Shown in pieces: positions 45,123-56,068 of a stretch of 64,000 nt of DNA. The notes beneath the pieces are model-generated. The model was given only the letters and a program-made list of their open reading frames with translations, did no database searches and was not told where the DNA came from. Made by a program: the position numbers and the translations under genes. The stretch is taken from contig NHZP01000031.1 of the NCBI GenBank assembly GCA_003313425.1, positions 62,001 to 126,000 on the forward strand. The letters run 5' to 3'. The stretch is from Pseudopyrenochaeta lycopersici. Its lineage: Eukaryota > Ascomycota > Dothideomycetes > Pleosporales > Pseudopyrenochaetaceae. Within the stretch, counting starts at the first letter, position 1, and every line of letters starts with the position of its first letter.

Positions 45123-48019
45123 GATATGCAGAGAGAATGCAGTGTTTTCGAAACATGTAAACTGCAGCAATTGGGAGGTTTTATGGAACAAGGCGGACCA
45201 GCTTGAGATTTGATGCGGCAGGCGCAAACGAATACGACCCAGAGAGGCAAGTCCTCACGAATACACGGAAACGGAAACTTTATGCACAGACCTTCGTAAG
45301 CTCAGTCCCATCTGTTTGGGCAGTGCAGCATTGGAAAGGACCGACGCGACAAAAAGGAGTTGATAAAGAAGCCGGTATACCGACAAGAAGGAATCCTTTT
45401 TTCCCCAATATCATCAGTGTCACTCTTTGTAGCGTCGTCAGCCTCCATGTTCGCAATTTCCCACCAACTTCGTGCAACCCCTCTCTCGGCCGACAAACCT
45501 GTCAATGCATGTTCAACTCATCTCAACCTGATGGCGCTGTAACTCGGCGACACAACCACAAGCTCCCGTAGCCACCTGTGCGGCGGTGCATCCTCAGAGT
45601 GCTACCTTACAAGTCTCGCGGGCCCGCTTGCGCGTCAACTCAAACTTGTCCTCATCCTCATGCGCCTCCTTCAGCTTGATTCCTATCATAGTCTGACAGA
45701 CCAGCAAGATCATGCAATGCCGCAATAAGAAAAGCTGATTCCCTCCAGTTTCTGCCACTGCTTCAAGGCATGGCTACCTCAAGGCATCGATGGCCTTCTC
45801 AAAGTGGCGTTTTATAGCAAACGCGTCCCCCTCTTGCCTGGTGGCATTGTCGGCGCACAAACCAAGAATTAGGGCTGGGCTTTGGATGCCATGGCTTTCG
45901 TGGACTGAGGGCTGCTCCTACGTGATGCAGTGTTTGCGTCGTGAAAATTCCTGCATCATCGAGGGCATCTTGCAGGATGTTGTCTTTGTTGTTTGTGAAG
46001 AATTCTTTAATGAGTTACCTCATTCTCTCTTCTATTCGATGTTGATGTCTGCCGTTGCCATGCTTTCATATGGCAGTTCGATGGTCTGGTAGCTCTAGTC
46101 ACCTCTGTGATCGATACCACAGTTTGCCCGCTCTTAACGAGGACTTGGTCGTCGGCAATCAGGACATCGCGCGCTGCCGACTTCGCTGCCGACTTCACTC
46201 CTGAGGTCTAGGATCCATGTGTTGTCCAGTCCACATCGACCCTGTGGAATATAGTGACGAGATATTGGTGTTCAAATGCACGACCATATTCTCGTGCCAC
46301 AATCGGAACGTAATCTGCGGAGGTAGATTAGTTGGTGGAATCCGAAAGGTATTCATCGATCTTGACGGCCATGGCGCCTTCGTGCATATACTGACACTGT
46401 AGGCAGAGCTCCAGAGTCTGAGCAAGGCAAATGCGAAAGCCTTATGATGCTTTACATGACTGTCTATGTCAGTCGCTTTTCGCCGATAGCCACCAGGTTG
46501 CCAGGTCCATCACTAAGATTAATTGCGACCTGTACAAAGCCGTCCGCAGCCTCGAGTCACGTATGACTGTACGGTCCACAAGCATCACGAATACCGATTC
46601 CTGTCAAGTATATCGAGCCAATATCCTTAGTGTATTGCCGCGCATATGGCCACTCCAAGGCTGGCCACGTTATCTTGAGAACGAATGAAGCGACTGGTAG
46701 TAACAAACGTGACCCAAGTTGGCCGGTGAAATATTTGCCCTTCAAGAGCAACGAGCTTTTTCCATAAAGGCCTGCAAATCAAAGATGTTTGAAGGTGGCT
46801 TCGTTGGAAAGTATTTCCGGGAAGACGGAGAAAAGTATCTCTCAGATTTAGGAAACAATGAATTAGCTTAGACGCCTCAAGACGTGCAGATAGGCGCCTA
46901 AAACCTGTAATGAGAGGCAGAATGTGGGTCGCGGTGTTTCGTCAAACTCAGTAAGAGGGTGTGGAGCCTTTTAGAGCTGCCGCTTGGCAAACCTTGGTGT
47001 TCCTCAAAAGCCTTGTCGTTCTTAGCTTGGGTACAAGTTGTTTCTTCTGATTTGCTCCGTGGTTGTGCATGGAGCGACTGTTTGCATCACTAGAGAGTGA
47101 TATCCTGGGGTTGCCGGGGAGGGAACCCACGTGTTAAAGACGAACACATCAACAAGGTGAGATTTTAACGCGAATGGATAAGAGTCAAGACGAGCTGGCA
47201 GGTATCTCCGAGCGTTGGTTTCACGCTAATACCATCAGATAGCCGAGTCGGGCTGTAGCGCCCTATACCGTTTCTCTCCAAGTCATCGTTTCGATCAAAC
47301 GCCGACGCACTTCCATCATGCTAATTGTCCATCACGACATTTCAGTTATCCCATCAATCTCAATGCATCCACTTGTATCGCTGCAATGTTGTCTTCGGAG
47401 AGATCGGCAACTGAGCTCTGCTCAAGATCATCCTATTGGTGGTCTTTCTCAACTCTGGCTGCCAAGATTCCTGAGTAGCAAAGCAAAACGGTGGCGTGGA
47501 AATACATATTACACCACCCCTTGTGGCCAAATCAGAAACAGACTAGGTGCCTATTCACACTAGTGCATCTGCCGACAGCCATCAATGTTTACGGGTACCT
47601 AGCTATGCACCCCAGAACCCCATTAATGCTTGACGCAATGACGTTTACCAAAAGCCCGGCCACGGGACCACCTTGCTTCAACGCGCTTGGTGGATGATTT
47701 TAGCTTACTCTATGCCGTGAAGAGGAGACCGTATAATTGCGGAGGAACTTCGCATCGGGGGGGGGCCAAGAGAAAGGCAGCCTGGCTGGAGTATTAAGGG
47801 CAGCCCCTTTGGAGATCATATTGCCTGGACAGATCCTACGAGCCTAGCAGATCTGGTATATAACATAACCTTGACTGCCAGAACCGCACTTTTCGACAGC
47901 AACTTATTTCACCAATCAAGAGTCGATCTCTTTTACTTTCCTTGTTCTACATTCTCTTCGAGGCTTTCCATTCGTTATTCGACTCCGTTCCAAAACACAT
48001 TGAACACCATACAATCAAG
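45123..48019. other. Gene-poor 2.9-kb region
   Basis: No gene supported. An open frame at 45790-46092 (plus) and short minus-strand frames at 46007-46425 were examined for cytochrome P450 or oxidoreductase motifs, but the fragments were in the wrong order and too short. A G10 run lies near 47756-47766. The right-hand 300 bp is the pectate lyase promoter. Confidence 0.45.
47857..47863 (+). promoter_or_regulatory. TATA box of the pectate lyase gene
   Basis: TATATAA, 157 bp before the pectate lyase ATG and followed by CT/CA-rich sequence, is well placed for a strong inducible promoter. Position and match are seen; use is inferred. Confidence 0.5.
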
Positions 48020-49027
48020 ATGAAGTTTTTCCAAGCTGCTACCGCAGCTCTGACTGCTGCCTCCACCGCATATGGTGCCCCCCTTGAGAAGCGCGCTGCC
48101 AAGGTCGATGAGTTGGTTGGCTTTGCCGCTGGCACAACCGGAGGTGGAAGCGGTGCTGGCACTACTGTCGCTTCCTGCAGTGAGCTCGCTGCTGCGGTAA
48201 AGGTCGGAGGTGTGATCAAAATTAAGGGTACCCTCACTGGATGCGGAATCGTCAAGGTTGCCGTCAGCAACACTTCGATCCTCGGTGTCGGCAGCAACGC
48301 CGGTCTCACAGATGGTGGCTTCCAGGTCCGCAAGGTGTCCAATATCATCATCAGGAACCTGAAGTTTTACCGTGCACCCGCCGGCAAGGATTTGGTCGAC
48401 ATTGATGAGTCAACCAAGGTCTGGGTTGACCATAATGACTTTTCCAGTGTCGGTATTACTGGTGACAAGGACACCTATGATGGTCTGCTCGATGCTAAGC
48501 ATGGTGCTGACTCTCTCACCTTCTCCTGGAACAAGTTCCATGATCACGTAAGTCTGAACTGACTGATCTTGTTGTTGATGATAAATCTGACACATCGCTA
48601 GTGGAAGGGCTCCCTTGTCGGCCACAGCGACAACAACGCTGGCGAGGACACCGGCAAGCTCCGCGTCACATACCACCACAACTCCTTCATCAACGTCAAC
48701 TCTCGTCTCCCCTCCATCCGCTTCGGTACCGGCCACGTCTACAGCTCTTGCTACAGCGGTGGTATCTCTGGTGTCAACTCCCGAATGGGCGCCCAGGTCC
48801 TTGTCGAACAGAATTCTTTCTCCAACAATCCCCTTGCCATTGTCACTAACCTCGACTCCGACCTCGAGGGCTCTGCCAACGAATCCGGCAACATCTACAC
48901 CAACAGCGCAACTCGCATCACCAAGAAGAATACCTATAAGCCATCCTACAGCTACACCACTGATCCTGCTGCCAGCGTCTGCGCTATTGTTGCTAAGAGC
49001 GCTGGTGTCGGTGTTGTCACCTTCTAA
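48020..49027 (+). CDS. Secreted pectate lyase (PL1 family)
   Basis: Two exons, 48020-48547 and 48602-49027, give 317 residues; the 54-bp intron is in phase 0. A signal peptide (MKFFQAATAALTAASTAYGA) is followed by a LEKR pro-site. The parallel beta-helix core shows IIIRNLKF, the calcium-site WVDHNDFSS, DGLLDAKHGADSLTFSWNKF, RVTYHHNSFINVNSR and RLPSIRFG with the catalytic Arg. The enzyme cleaves polygalacturonate by beta-elimination with calcium, degrading plant cell walls. The frame stays open upstream of 48020, but the signal peptide starts there. It lies beside gene-poor DNA rather than in a cluster of wall-degrading enzymes. Confidence 0.95.
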
Positions 49028-50131
49028 GCTTTTCTAGTGTTGAATACACGATGATGACGGCCATAAAACCGATGCAAAGAGCGATGGAGTCGCCTTGCCT
49101 ACTTTTGTACATACATTCCTTCTTGAATATACTTGCATCTCTTCTGCTCAAATGTTGCCAAACCATCTATCCCTCGAACGTACTGCCACATGCACAAGTC
49201 TAACAGTTGTTGGTTTTGACTGAAGACTTTTACAATCTCTGTGAGCTCTGATCAACTAGTGTATCTGAAGCAATTTCGAGATGTGCTGCACGAGTAGCAG
49301 GTTAATACACCGACTTTGTACATCTAGGCTTCACAAAGTAGTTAAATATATATACATAAAATGATGCTCTCATGCCCAATTGGCCCCTCGACAAGCTACG
49401 CTACAGCTGCTTACAACCACAACGTGCTCACTTTCACCATTTTGACTGTTATGAAAGGGCTTTCCTTCAATTTGATACCCTAATTATCTGGCGTGTCCGC
49501 AACGGCAGTCTTGATGCGCAGTATAACTCTCTTTCATAACCAATATACTCATGATCTACGTTGAGATCAATGTCAAGTACTGTTCCAGCCTAAAGACCTG
49601 TTGCAGTATCAAAGTCACATTCTACCACACGTTTCTATTGTGCTCCAGTGTTAAACACTCGCAAATACCCGTTACCTCCTTGCTTATCACACAAGTGGCC
49701 GAACCTTGATCGAACCTGCCTTCTCACCCGGGGTAGAGTTTTCAGCGGCGAAGTTAGGACTTCAGAGTCAAATAAGTCCGTTTAGCTCTCGGGGCGGGCG
49801 TTTTTGCAAGCAGGGTTGATGCTAAAATCAAAGTTGTGGTAAAAATTCAGGATAACATGATACAGTCTAGATTAGAGAATGGAGGAATAATAAAGTACGA
49901 GAAAGGGATCAATGAAATCGTTACTGAAGCAATTGAGAGAACTCTATGCAGATTGTCTTGAGTTTTGGAGGTCTCGACTGTTGTTATTGGTATTGTTGAT
50001 GTGATCTTTCCGCAAAATTGCATCTGCCCATTTCTGACTGAAAACTATCCTGTCAATGCTTGTGGCTTGCTGTCCCTGCTCCTTCGAACGTGAAGCGACC
50101 CGAGCTCTCATCTCAGATACTGAAAATTGTC
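49028..50131. other. Intergenic, no gene recognised
   Basis: About 1.1 kb between convergent genes; 3' UTRs and unassigned A/T-rich sequence. Confidence 0.5.
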
Positions 50132-50617
50132 CTAACCACTGAAAACCCAAACTACCGACATCAGAATACTTATAACACCGACAATCAGCACTACCTCCGG
50201 ACCGGCTTTGATCCCTACCGGCAATCCCTCAGTCGTGAATTGTGCAACAATGCCCTGCGTAAAATTGACTGCGGCCTCTCGCAGCGCGATCTCTGTCCAG
50301 TTGCCGCAAACAGCATTTAGTGTCCGATCGGCAGTGAGTTTAGGTAGCTTCTTGATGGCTGCATCCATCATTCGAGCATTGAATATGGTGCCGACATTTG
50401 ACTTCTGCATGAGGACAGTACGGTAGGAGCCATTGGCACCAATGGTTGACATGTTGGCGGTCCATTCGTAATCGAGGCAGAGCTCTGCTTGCGAGGGTAT
50501 GGCGGAGACTTGTCGGACTTCAATTTTGGCGGCTGAGTATTTGTGCTCTGGTACTGCCACCACAAGGTGGATGGCCGAGAGTAGGAGGATGATATTGGCG
50601 ATGAGTGAAGAACGCAT
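50132..50617 (-). CDS. Small secreted or membrane-anchored glycoprotein, unknown
   Basis: An ATG-started single frame of 161 residues. A signal peptide is clear (MRSSLIANIILLLSAIHLVVAVP). The body has two cysteines (ELCLDYEW and NAVCGNW) and several N-glycosylation sequons (NMS, NGS, NWT, NFT). A hydrophobic segment VVLIVGVISILMSVVWVF near the end could be a membrane anchor or a GPI signal. A small intron near the 3' end is possible and would change the last residues. I do not recognise the family. Size and secretion would make it a candidate effector or surface protein, but nothing shows this directly. Confidence 0.65.
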   Translation of the reverse strand: MRSSLIANIILLLSAIHLVVAVPEHKYSAAKIEVRQVSAIPSQAELCLDYEWTANMSTIGANGSYRTVLMQKSNVGTIFNARMMDAAIKKLPKLTADRTLNAVCGNWTEIALREAAVNFTQGIVAQFTTEGLPVGIKAGPEVVLIVGVISILMSVVWVFSG

Positions 50618-52781
50618 CTTGGCTGATGTTCAGAAAGAAATAAAGCTATTAATATTTAATGGAGTGACCGGCACGACGAAGGTAAGAATTGACGAAAAGA
50701 AAGTTTGGGACAATGACGCCTGAGGTACCAAGAGCGATGAGAAATGGCAACAAGGTAGGATCAGAAAGATCAGGCCACTTTGCCGTGATATATGAGGCTG
50801 CCAAAAATTCGATGGCTGATGCTCATACTGCGCTGCGACGTGGAGTGCCACACGGATATGCTTTTGAGGCTCAAAGTGTGTCATGTTACAGGGGTGTCCT
50901 CAAGCGCCCCGTGTTAGCGCATAAGGCGAGTATGTGAACGCTGAAGATCACAGTGTGTTGTTCTCAATACGATGATATCCAATTAGTAGAGGTAACGATG
51001 TTAATGTGTTGCGAAGGTGGTTCTTGTAGTTGCGACAGACGGTTTGGCGGCGATGTGGTGCGCAGACTTTGGAGGTGTGGTTGATGCTTGCACCTTAGCT
51101 GCGGGATGGACGGCTTCCGCGCACGGACATTCATGCATGATCAAGAAGCGGCAATCTTCACACTAATATGACGCAGGCAGACCCCCCTTCAGGCGACGGT
51201 CTCTCCCTCCTTACGCCAAAGAGTTGAAGCTGCCTACAAATAGTCTCGAAATTCACCGTAGGAGGGTATCTTATGATAATGTAACGATGTCATGACAGCT
51301 AGCTGGTGGCGTTTGAGGAAAAGGCCAAATGACAGGGATAGTAGATCGCAGCGGCGTTCTATCAGCGATATCGATACTCCACGATCGAGGGTTGAGCTCA
51401 AGGATGAGCATTGTTCTTGTTCTATCATCATTTACAATCAGAGCTGAGATGCAACCGTCATTATCCTGCAAATTATGAACAGACTACCCTTTGCATATAT
51501 GACAGGTTTCGAAAGGCGTGGCTTGATAGAATGAGCAGCAGCCAATCCCCAATACAGAGGGGAGGCTATAAAGAACATGTTGAGACAACGGAGATTTATA
51601 CCTTTTTTTAGAAGACATTCGTGGGAATGGAGGCACACGGTGTGCCTGAGAGGGAAGGGTACGTAGCGTGGACTTCAAGAGTAATAGTTCCAAATTCCAC
51701 AGCTAGGCGGCGTAAGTGACTTCTTCTTTCCCAGAAAGCTGAGATATCGGGTTTAGAGTAGTCCACCAAAGCTCGCAAATCTTTAATATTCGTTCTTAAA
51801 CGTAAGAGCCGCGGGAAATACAGCAGGCTGAATTTCCAGAACACGTTTTCGTCACTTCGTCTGATATCCAATAACGTTTTGAATAAGAGCGTAGGTAATT
51901 CATTGATATTGATGCTCCGTCGACCAAGGGGTACCGGGTGTGAGTGAATTGGCAGATGCTATCTGAACGGAGACGCATATGCCGTTGATCGCTGTTTCAA
52001 GATGCGTAACAATGGAAGACTGGAGATGAGATTAGAATAGGCAAAGTGCGCAGCATGAGTGGTGTGTCTTTCGTTGATGACAATAACAGATTCATAGATT
52101 CAGTTTTCATTTCATATCAAAGGGAATAAGCCTGTAAGAGACAGCTAAGCGTCCGAGGCCTCTGAATCAAGACAGAACAACCTTTGCAGATCCAGTGGCT
52201 TGTTCCTCGCAGACAATCTTTGCTAAACTATGTCAGCCATTTCCGTGTGAACTACGGGCATGAAAATGTGTATTGTTGTGAATAGGTGGCTTCATCGCAG
52301 TGTTGCGAGCTGCAGAGGCTCATTGCAATGTGCGTTAGGCCGGCTCATCACTACACAGTTTTAGAACACAGAACGGAAAGACCGAAAACGGGAAAAGAAC
52401 TCGGAATTTTGAGAATAACGTTATGGACGCTTTTTGTTTCGAAAGTGTAACGTAAGTCGAATATTGTTGCGCCTTCGTCCTTGCCCTGATTTGATAAAGT
52501 CATTATACTGTAGTCAATGTGCCAGTGCTGGCGTAGCTTTTGGTGAACCTAGATGCTGTACATAGCTCTACACTCATTTCTACTGTCTATGCAAGCATGC
52601 CCGTATTCGGACAGTGGGTGTGAGTCTAGTACCTTCTGTGATCGGAGCAAGATCGATCGAACCAAGGCAGAACTTCTCTAAGAACGTCGGGTTGCACTAT
52701 ATCAACGCAATCGCTGTCTATTTAAATCGAGGCCATATAGTCCAAATGCTAGGTTTCGACGGTACTCCGTGCGTCGGTTTT
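50618..52781. other. Gene-poor 2.2-kb region, possible 2EXR remnant
   Basis: No intact gene. On the minus strand, about 51608-51980 reads in broken frames with fragments (DLRALVDYSKPDISAFWERR, RLAVEFGTITLEV) that faintly recall the C-terminal part of fungal 2EXR/F-box-like proteins. A degraded copy is possible. The rest holds no recognised feature. Confidence 0.4.
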
Positions 52782-54002
52782 TCATCTTAAGCCGATAGAA
52801 TGAGCTTTGCGGAGCTGCTTCGTTTCGTCAGGATTCGAGGCAGGTGGAAAGACATCCCCCGGAGATGATCGAGGTCGATGAAACCTTCGCGTTGATGCTG
52901 CGATATTGCGAGAGCTAGGAGCTGACGGCGGGCGATCTGCTGGCGCTGATTGGGCATTTTCACTAGCATCCTCGTCGCTTTCCATTTCCTCGTCTAGTTC
53001 TTTTATATCCTGTTCAAGCTCCTGTAGCGCCTCGTCTGCGCTCTTCTCCCTCCTTTGGTGTGTCCTCAACACGCCACCCCACAGCGTTTCCAGATCCGTC
53101 TCGGCTCTCTTCTCTTCAGTGAACATCTGCACCACAACATTGACTCCCGGCTTGATGTCCCTGAAGCCCACAAACTCTTGCACGTTATCTCCTGGCATGT
53201 AGACATCATCCGGGTGCGCCTCAATCTTGCCAATTGTGCAACAGATCCAACCCGTACGAATACCATCGTCAACGTTCCCTTCAGGCATTGTTCCACCAAC
53301 ATTAGCCAACATCCGCATTCGTTTTGCTTTCCGCCGCAACTTTATTTTCAGCTCATTTCGTCCTAGTAGTCCAGCTGCATTCGCCTTCAAGCCATGTTCT
53401 CTTCGTAACCATCGGGCAAATCGGTCTGCTGACACGTGCAGATGCTTTTCTGAACGCGCTGTTGCAATGATCATGATCAACTTAGGACCAAGTGCTGGTG
53501 GTGGATCAATATGCCGCAAGTCGAGTAGTTGCAAGTCATCGAGACCAGCAGTGATAGAGACGTAATTGAGGAGGGTTTCGAGGAGAGGTGGCGAATTCGG
53601 CGGCAAATCTGGTACCTCAGCCGGTTTTTGAGCCCGCGCAGGGACTGATGCCTGCTGTCTGAGGTACCATGGTATTGAAGCGGCCTGGGAAGGAGTCGTG
53701 GATTCTCCTGCAAGTTCTGAGCGGAGTGCTGACTCAGTTGACGTCTTCATGGAATGGAAGGTATATGCCGGATCTGTCCTATTATCTGAGGGACTGTAAT
53801 TAGAACCCTTGGTCGAAGTGATGTCCTTCTCTACTCTCCTAACCGTACTAGTGCTGAAGCCGCATTGTAAAGCCTTCGACCGGGGGCATGATGATATGGC
53901 TGGGGGACGCGATACCAAACCATTGACAGCTTTCGACAGTAAAAAAGTCTGTCGGCAGCCATCACAAATGAACTTTGATGGAGATGTTCGGGAAATGAAC
54001 AT
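52782..54002 (-). CDS. ATP25: ATP25-type mitochondrial protein, RsfS domain only
   Basis: A single frame of 406 residues. The N-terminus has a CxxC (ICDGCRQ) and a basic, Ser-rich leader suited to mitochondrial import. The RsfS/Atp25 N-terminal domain spans roughly residues 140-290: ETLLNYVSITAGLDDLQLLD, LIMIIATARSEKHLHVSADR, FARWLRREHGLKANAAGLLG and GWICCTIGKIEAHPDD. In yeast the N-terminal half of Atp25 acts on the mitoribosome/Atp9 and the C-terminal half stabilises the ATP9 mRNA. Here the protein ends soon after, with a coiled acidic helix and a Ser/Arg tail; no C-terminal Atp25 domain follows, and none was seen downstream on this strand. It diverges from NMD3. Confidence 0.85.
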   Translation of the reverse strand: MFISRTSPSKFICDGCRQTFLLSKAVNGLVSRPPAISSCPRSKALQCGFSTSTVRRVEKDITSTKGSNYSPSDNRTDPAYTFHSMKTSTESALRSELAGESTTPSQAASIPWYLRQQASVPARAQKPAEVPDLPPNSPPLLETLLNYVSITAGLDDLQLLDLRHIDPPPALGPKLIMIIATARSEKHLHVSADRFARWLRREHGLKANAAGLLGRNELKIKLRRKAKRMRMLANVGGTMPEGNVDDGIRTGWICCTIGKIEAHPDDVYMPGDNVQEFVGFRDIKPGVNVVVQMFTEEKRAETDLETLWGGVLRTHQRREKSADEALQELEQDIKELDEEMESDEDASENAQSAPADRPPSAPSSRNIAASTRRFHRPRSSPGDVFPPASNPDETKQLRKAHSIGLR

Positions 54003-54529
54003 GCTGAATTGTCGAAGTGTGGGCGAAACGAGCGCGCTTGTTAGGTCGTGTCGTCTGTATCAACTTTCTGCATAGTGTCGGCGGAGCAGGAGGCCGACTC
54101 TCCGGGATCCCTGCTATCGTATGCGATGAATATCAGAAACGCATGTTTTTGTAGGGCGATTGTCAGACCATAAAGTCCTTAATAGCTCTTGGATGTGAGA
54201 TGAAATACAAAAAAGCTGAAGTAGAGCCATGAAATCTTCAAGTCACGAAATGATTGCCAATTTTTCAACTTGTATGCTGCGGACGCACACAGTAAGGGCG
54301 GAGCACGTGAAGATAAGATAAGATAAGATAGGAGTGGCGGGACTCACAGAAGCGGACAGAAAATATTGGTGGGGTGGATTTCGAAGCAGACATTTGCCCC
54401 AGTCTCGACTCATAAACACTCAGCTACCACAGTTGTTTCTCCGTTTACTCATATGCCCATATACCCCTAGAGGAACTCGACGTTTCTTCACATACTCCTC
54501 CCAAGCAATCAGAGAGAAGTCGTACTATT
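54003..54529. promoter_or_regulatory. Bidirectional promoter of ATP25 and NMD3
   Basis: The 527 bp between two divergent genes contain CACGTG at 54304-54309 (a CPF1/bHLH-type site) and, at once after it, four GATAA/GATAG units in tandem (54312-54331). Both are seen directly; binding is inferred. Confidence 0.55.
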
Positions 54530-56068
54530 ATGGAAGTCGACGCACCCCTCGCCTTCACCCCGGCGCCCAAAAACGCGGCAACGATTCTCTGCGCAGACTG
54601 TGGTGCACCAGTCGACGGCACAATATCGGGCGCATTTTGTTATGACTGCATAAAGCTCAAGACTGATGTGACTGGCGGCATCCAGCGCGAAGCGATCCTG
54701 CTCATGTGCCGCGACTGCGATCGATGGCTCTCTCCGCCCACATCATGGGTTGTCGCACACCCTGAGTCGCGAGAACTATTGGCCCTGTGCTTGAAGAAGC
54801 TTCGAGGGTTGAACAAGCTGCGGATCATCGACGCGGGTTTCATTTGGACGGAGCCGCATAGCAGGAGAATAAAGGTCAAGATCACAGTGCAAAGCGAGCT
54901 TAACGAGGGCGCTATCATGCAGCAGAGTTTTGAGGTGGAGTACACACAAAACTACCAACAATGCCCCGATTGCGCGAAGAGCTATACACACAACACATGG
55001 AGGGCGTGCGTGCAGGTGCGCCAGAAAGTGCCGCACAAGCGGACGTTCCTGTACTTGGAGCAGTTGATTCTGAAGCATGCGGCACACAAGGACACGATCA
55101 ATATCAAGGAAGTGCATGATGGCATTGATTTCTTCTTCGCTCAGAGGAATCATGCAGCCGCCTTTTGTGACTTCCTCAAAGCTGTTATTCCAGTCAACAT
55201 CAAGAAGTCAGAAGAACTAATCTCGCACGATATTCATACTTCGACCAAGAACTACAAATTCTCATTCTCATGCGAGATAGTTCCAATTTGCAAAGACGAC
55301 CTCGTGGTCCTGCCCATCCCACTCGCAAAGAAAGCCGGGAACATCGCACCCCTCACACTCTGCACACGTATTGGCACCTCCGTCCAACTCCTCGACCCTG
55401 CAACCCTCCAAACTGCCGATATTGCAACAGACCTCTATTGGCGGACGCCTTTCCGCCCACTCGCTGATGTCCAAGAACTAACCGAGTTCATCGTTCTGGA
55501 CATCGACCCCCTGGGTAGACAGCAAGGCCGCCACTTCCTCGCCGAAGCAACTGTAGCCCGAGCCTCAGATATGGGTGTAAATGACACAACTTACTACTGT
55601 CGGACACATCTCGGCGGAATTTTGCATGTCGGTGATTCCGTAATGGGCTACCTCCTTAGCAATACGAACTTCAATAACGAACTCTTTGATGTTCTCGAAT
55701 CGAACAATAAATATGCGGCAACAATTCCGGACGTCGTCCTCGTCAAGAAATTCTACCAACGCTCCAAGAAGAACAAGAACAAGCGTAACTGGCGCGTCAA
55801 ACGTATGGCGAGAGAGGAGGGCGAGATGCTGCCTCGCAAGCAAGATCAGGAGAGAATGGAACGTGACTTCGAGATGTTCCTGCAGGATGTGGAAGAAGAT
55901 CAGGAGTTGCGGCAAGGTATGGCGCTGTACAAGGCGCAACGGGAGCAGCCGCAACGAGAAGCGGACGCTATGGATACAGAAACCGATGACGGAGAGGACG
56001 ATCAAGGACTGGAAATTCCAATGGAGCAGTTGCTAGATGATTTTGAAGATATGACCATGGAAGGTTAG
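54530..56068 (+). CDS. NMD3: 60S ribosomal export protein Nmd3
   Basis: A single-exon frame of 512 residues, close to yeast Nmd3. Four N-terminal zinc-binding pairs are visible: CADCG, CYDC, CRDC and CPDC (residues about 21-148), then the conserved RACVQVRQKVPHKRTFLYLE and IDFFFAQRNHA. The eIF5A/SH3-like core contains KNYKFSFSCEIVPICKDDLV. The C-terminus has the basic KKNKNKRNWRVKR cluster and the Leu-rich end MEQLLDDFEDM, the known nuclear localisation and Crm1-dependent export regions of the family. Nmd3 binds late pre-60S subunits and carries them through the nuclear pore. The start ATG lies in TTATGG context after a pyrimidine-rich leader. Confidence 0.96.
   Translation: MEVDAPLAFTPAPKNAATILCADCGAPVDGTISGAFCYDCIKLKTDVTGGIQREAILLMCRDCDRWLSPPTSWVVAHPESRELLALCLKKLRGLNKLRIIDAGFIWTEPHSRRIKVKITVQSELNEGAIMQQSFEVEYTQNYQQCPDCAKSYTHNTWRACVQVRQKVPHKRTFLYLEQLILKHAAHKDTINIKEVHDGIDFFFAQRNHAAAFCDFLKAVIPVNIKKSEELISHDIHTSTKNYKFSFSCEIVPICKDDLVVLPIPLAKKAGNIAPLTLCTRIGTSVQLLDPATLQTADIATDLYWRTPFRPLADVQELTEFIVLDIDPLGRQQGRHFLAEATVARASDMGVNDTTYYCRTHLGGILHVGDSVMGYLLSNTNFNNELFDVLESNNKYAATIPDVVLVKKFYQRSKKNKNKRNWRVKRMAREEGEMLPRKQDQERMERDFEMFLQDVEEDQELRQGMALYKAQREQPQREADAMDTETDDGEDDQGLEIPMEQLLDDFEDMTMEG

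Noticed and set aside
46007..46440. Cytochrome P450 remnant
   Set aside because: One fragment resembles a heme-loop string (FRICLA) and another an ARD-like string, but on the minus strand they come in the wrong order and too close together.
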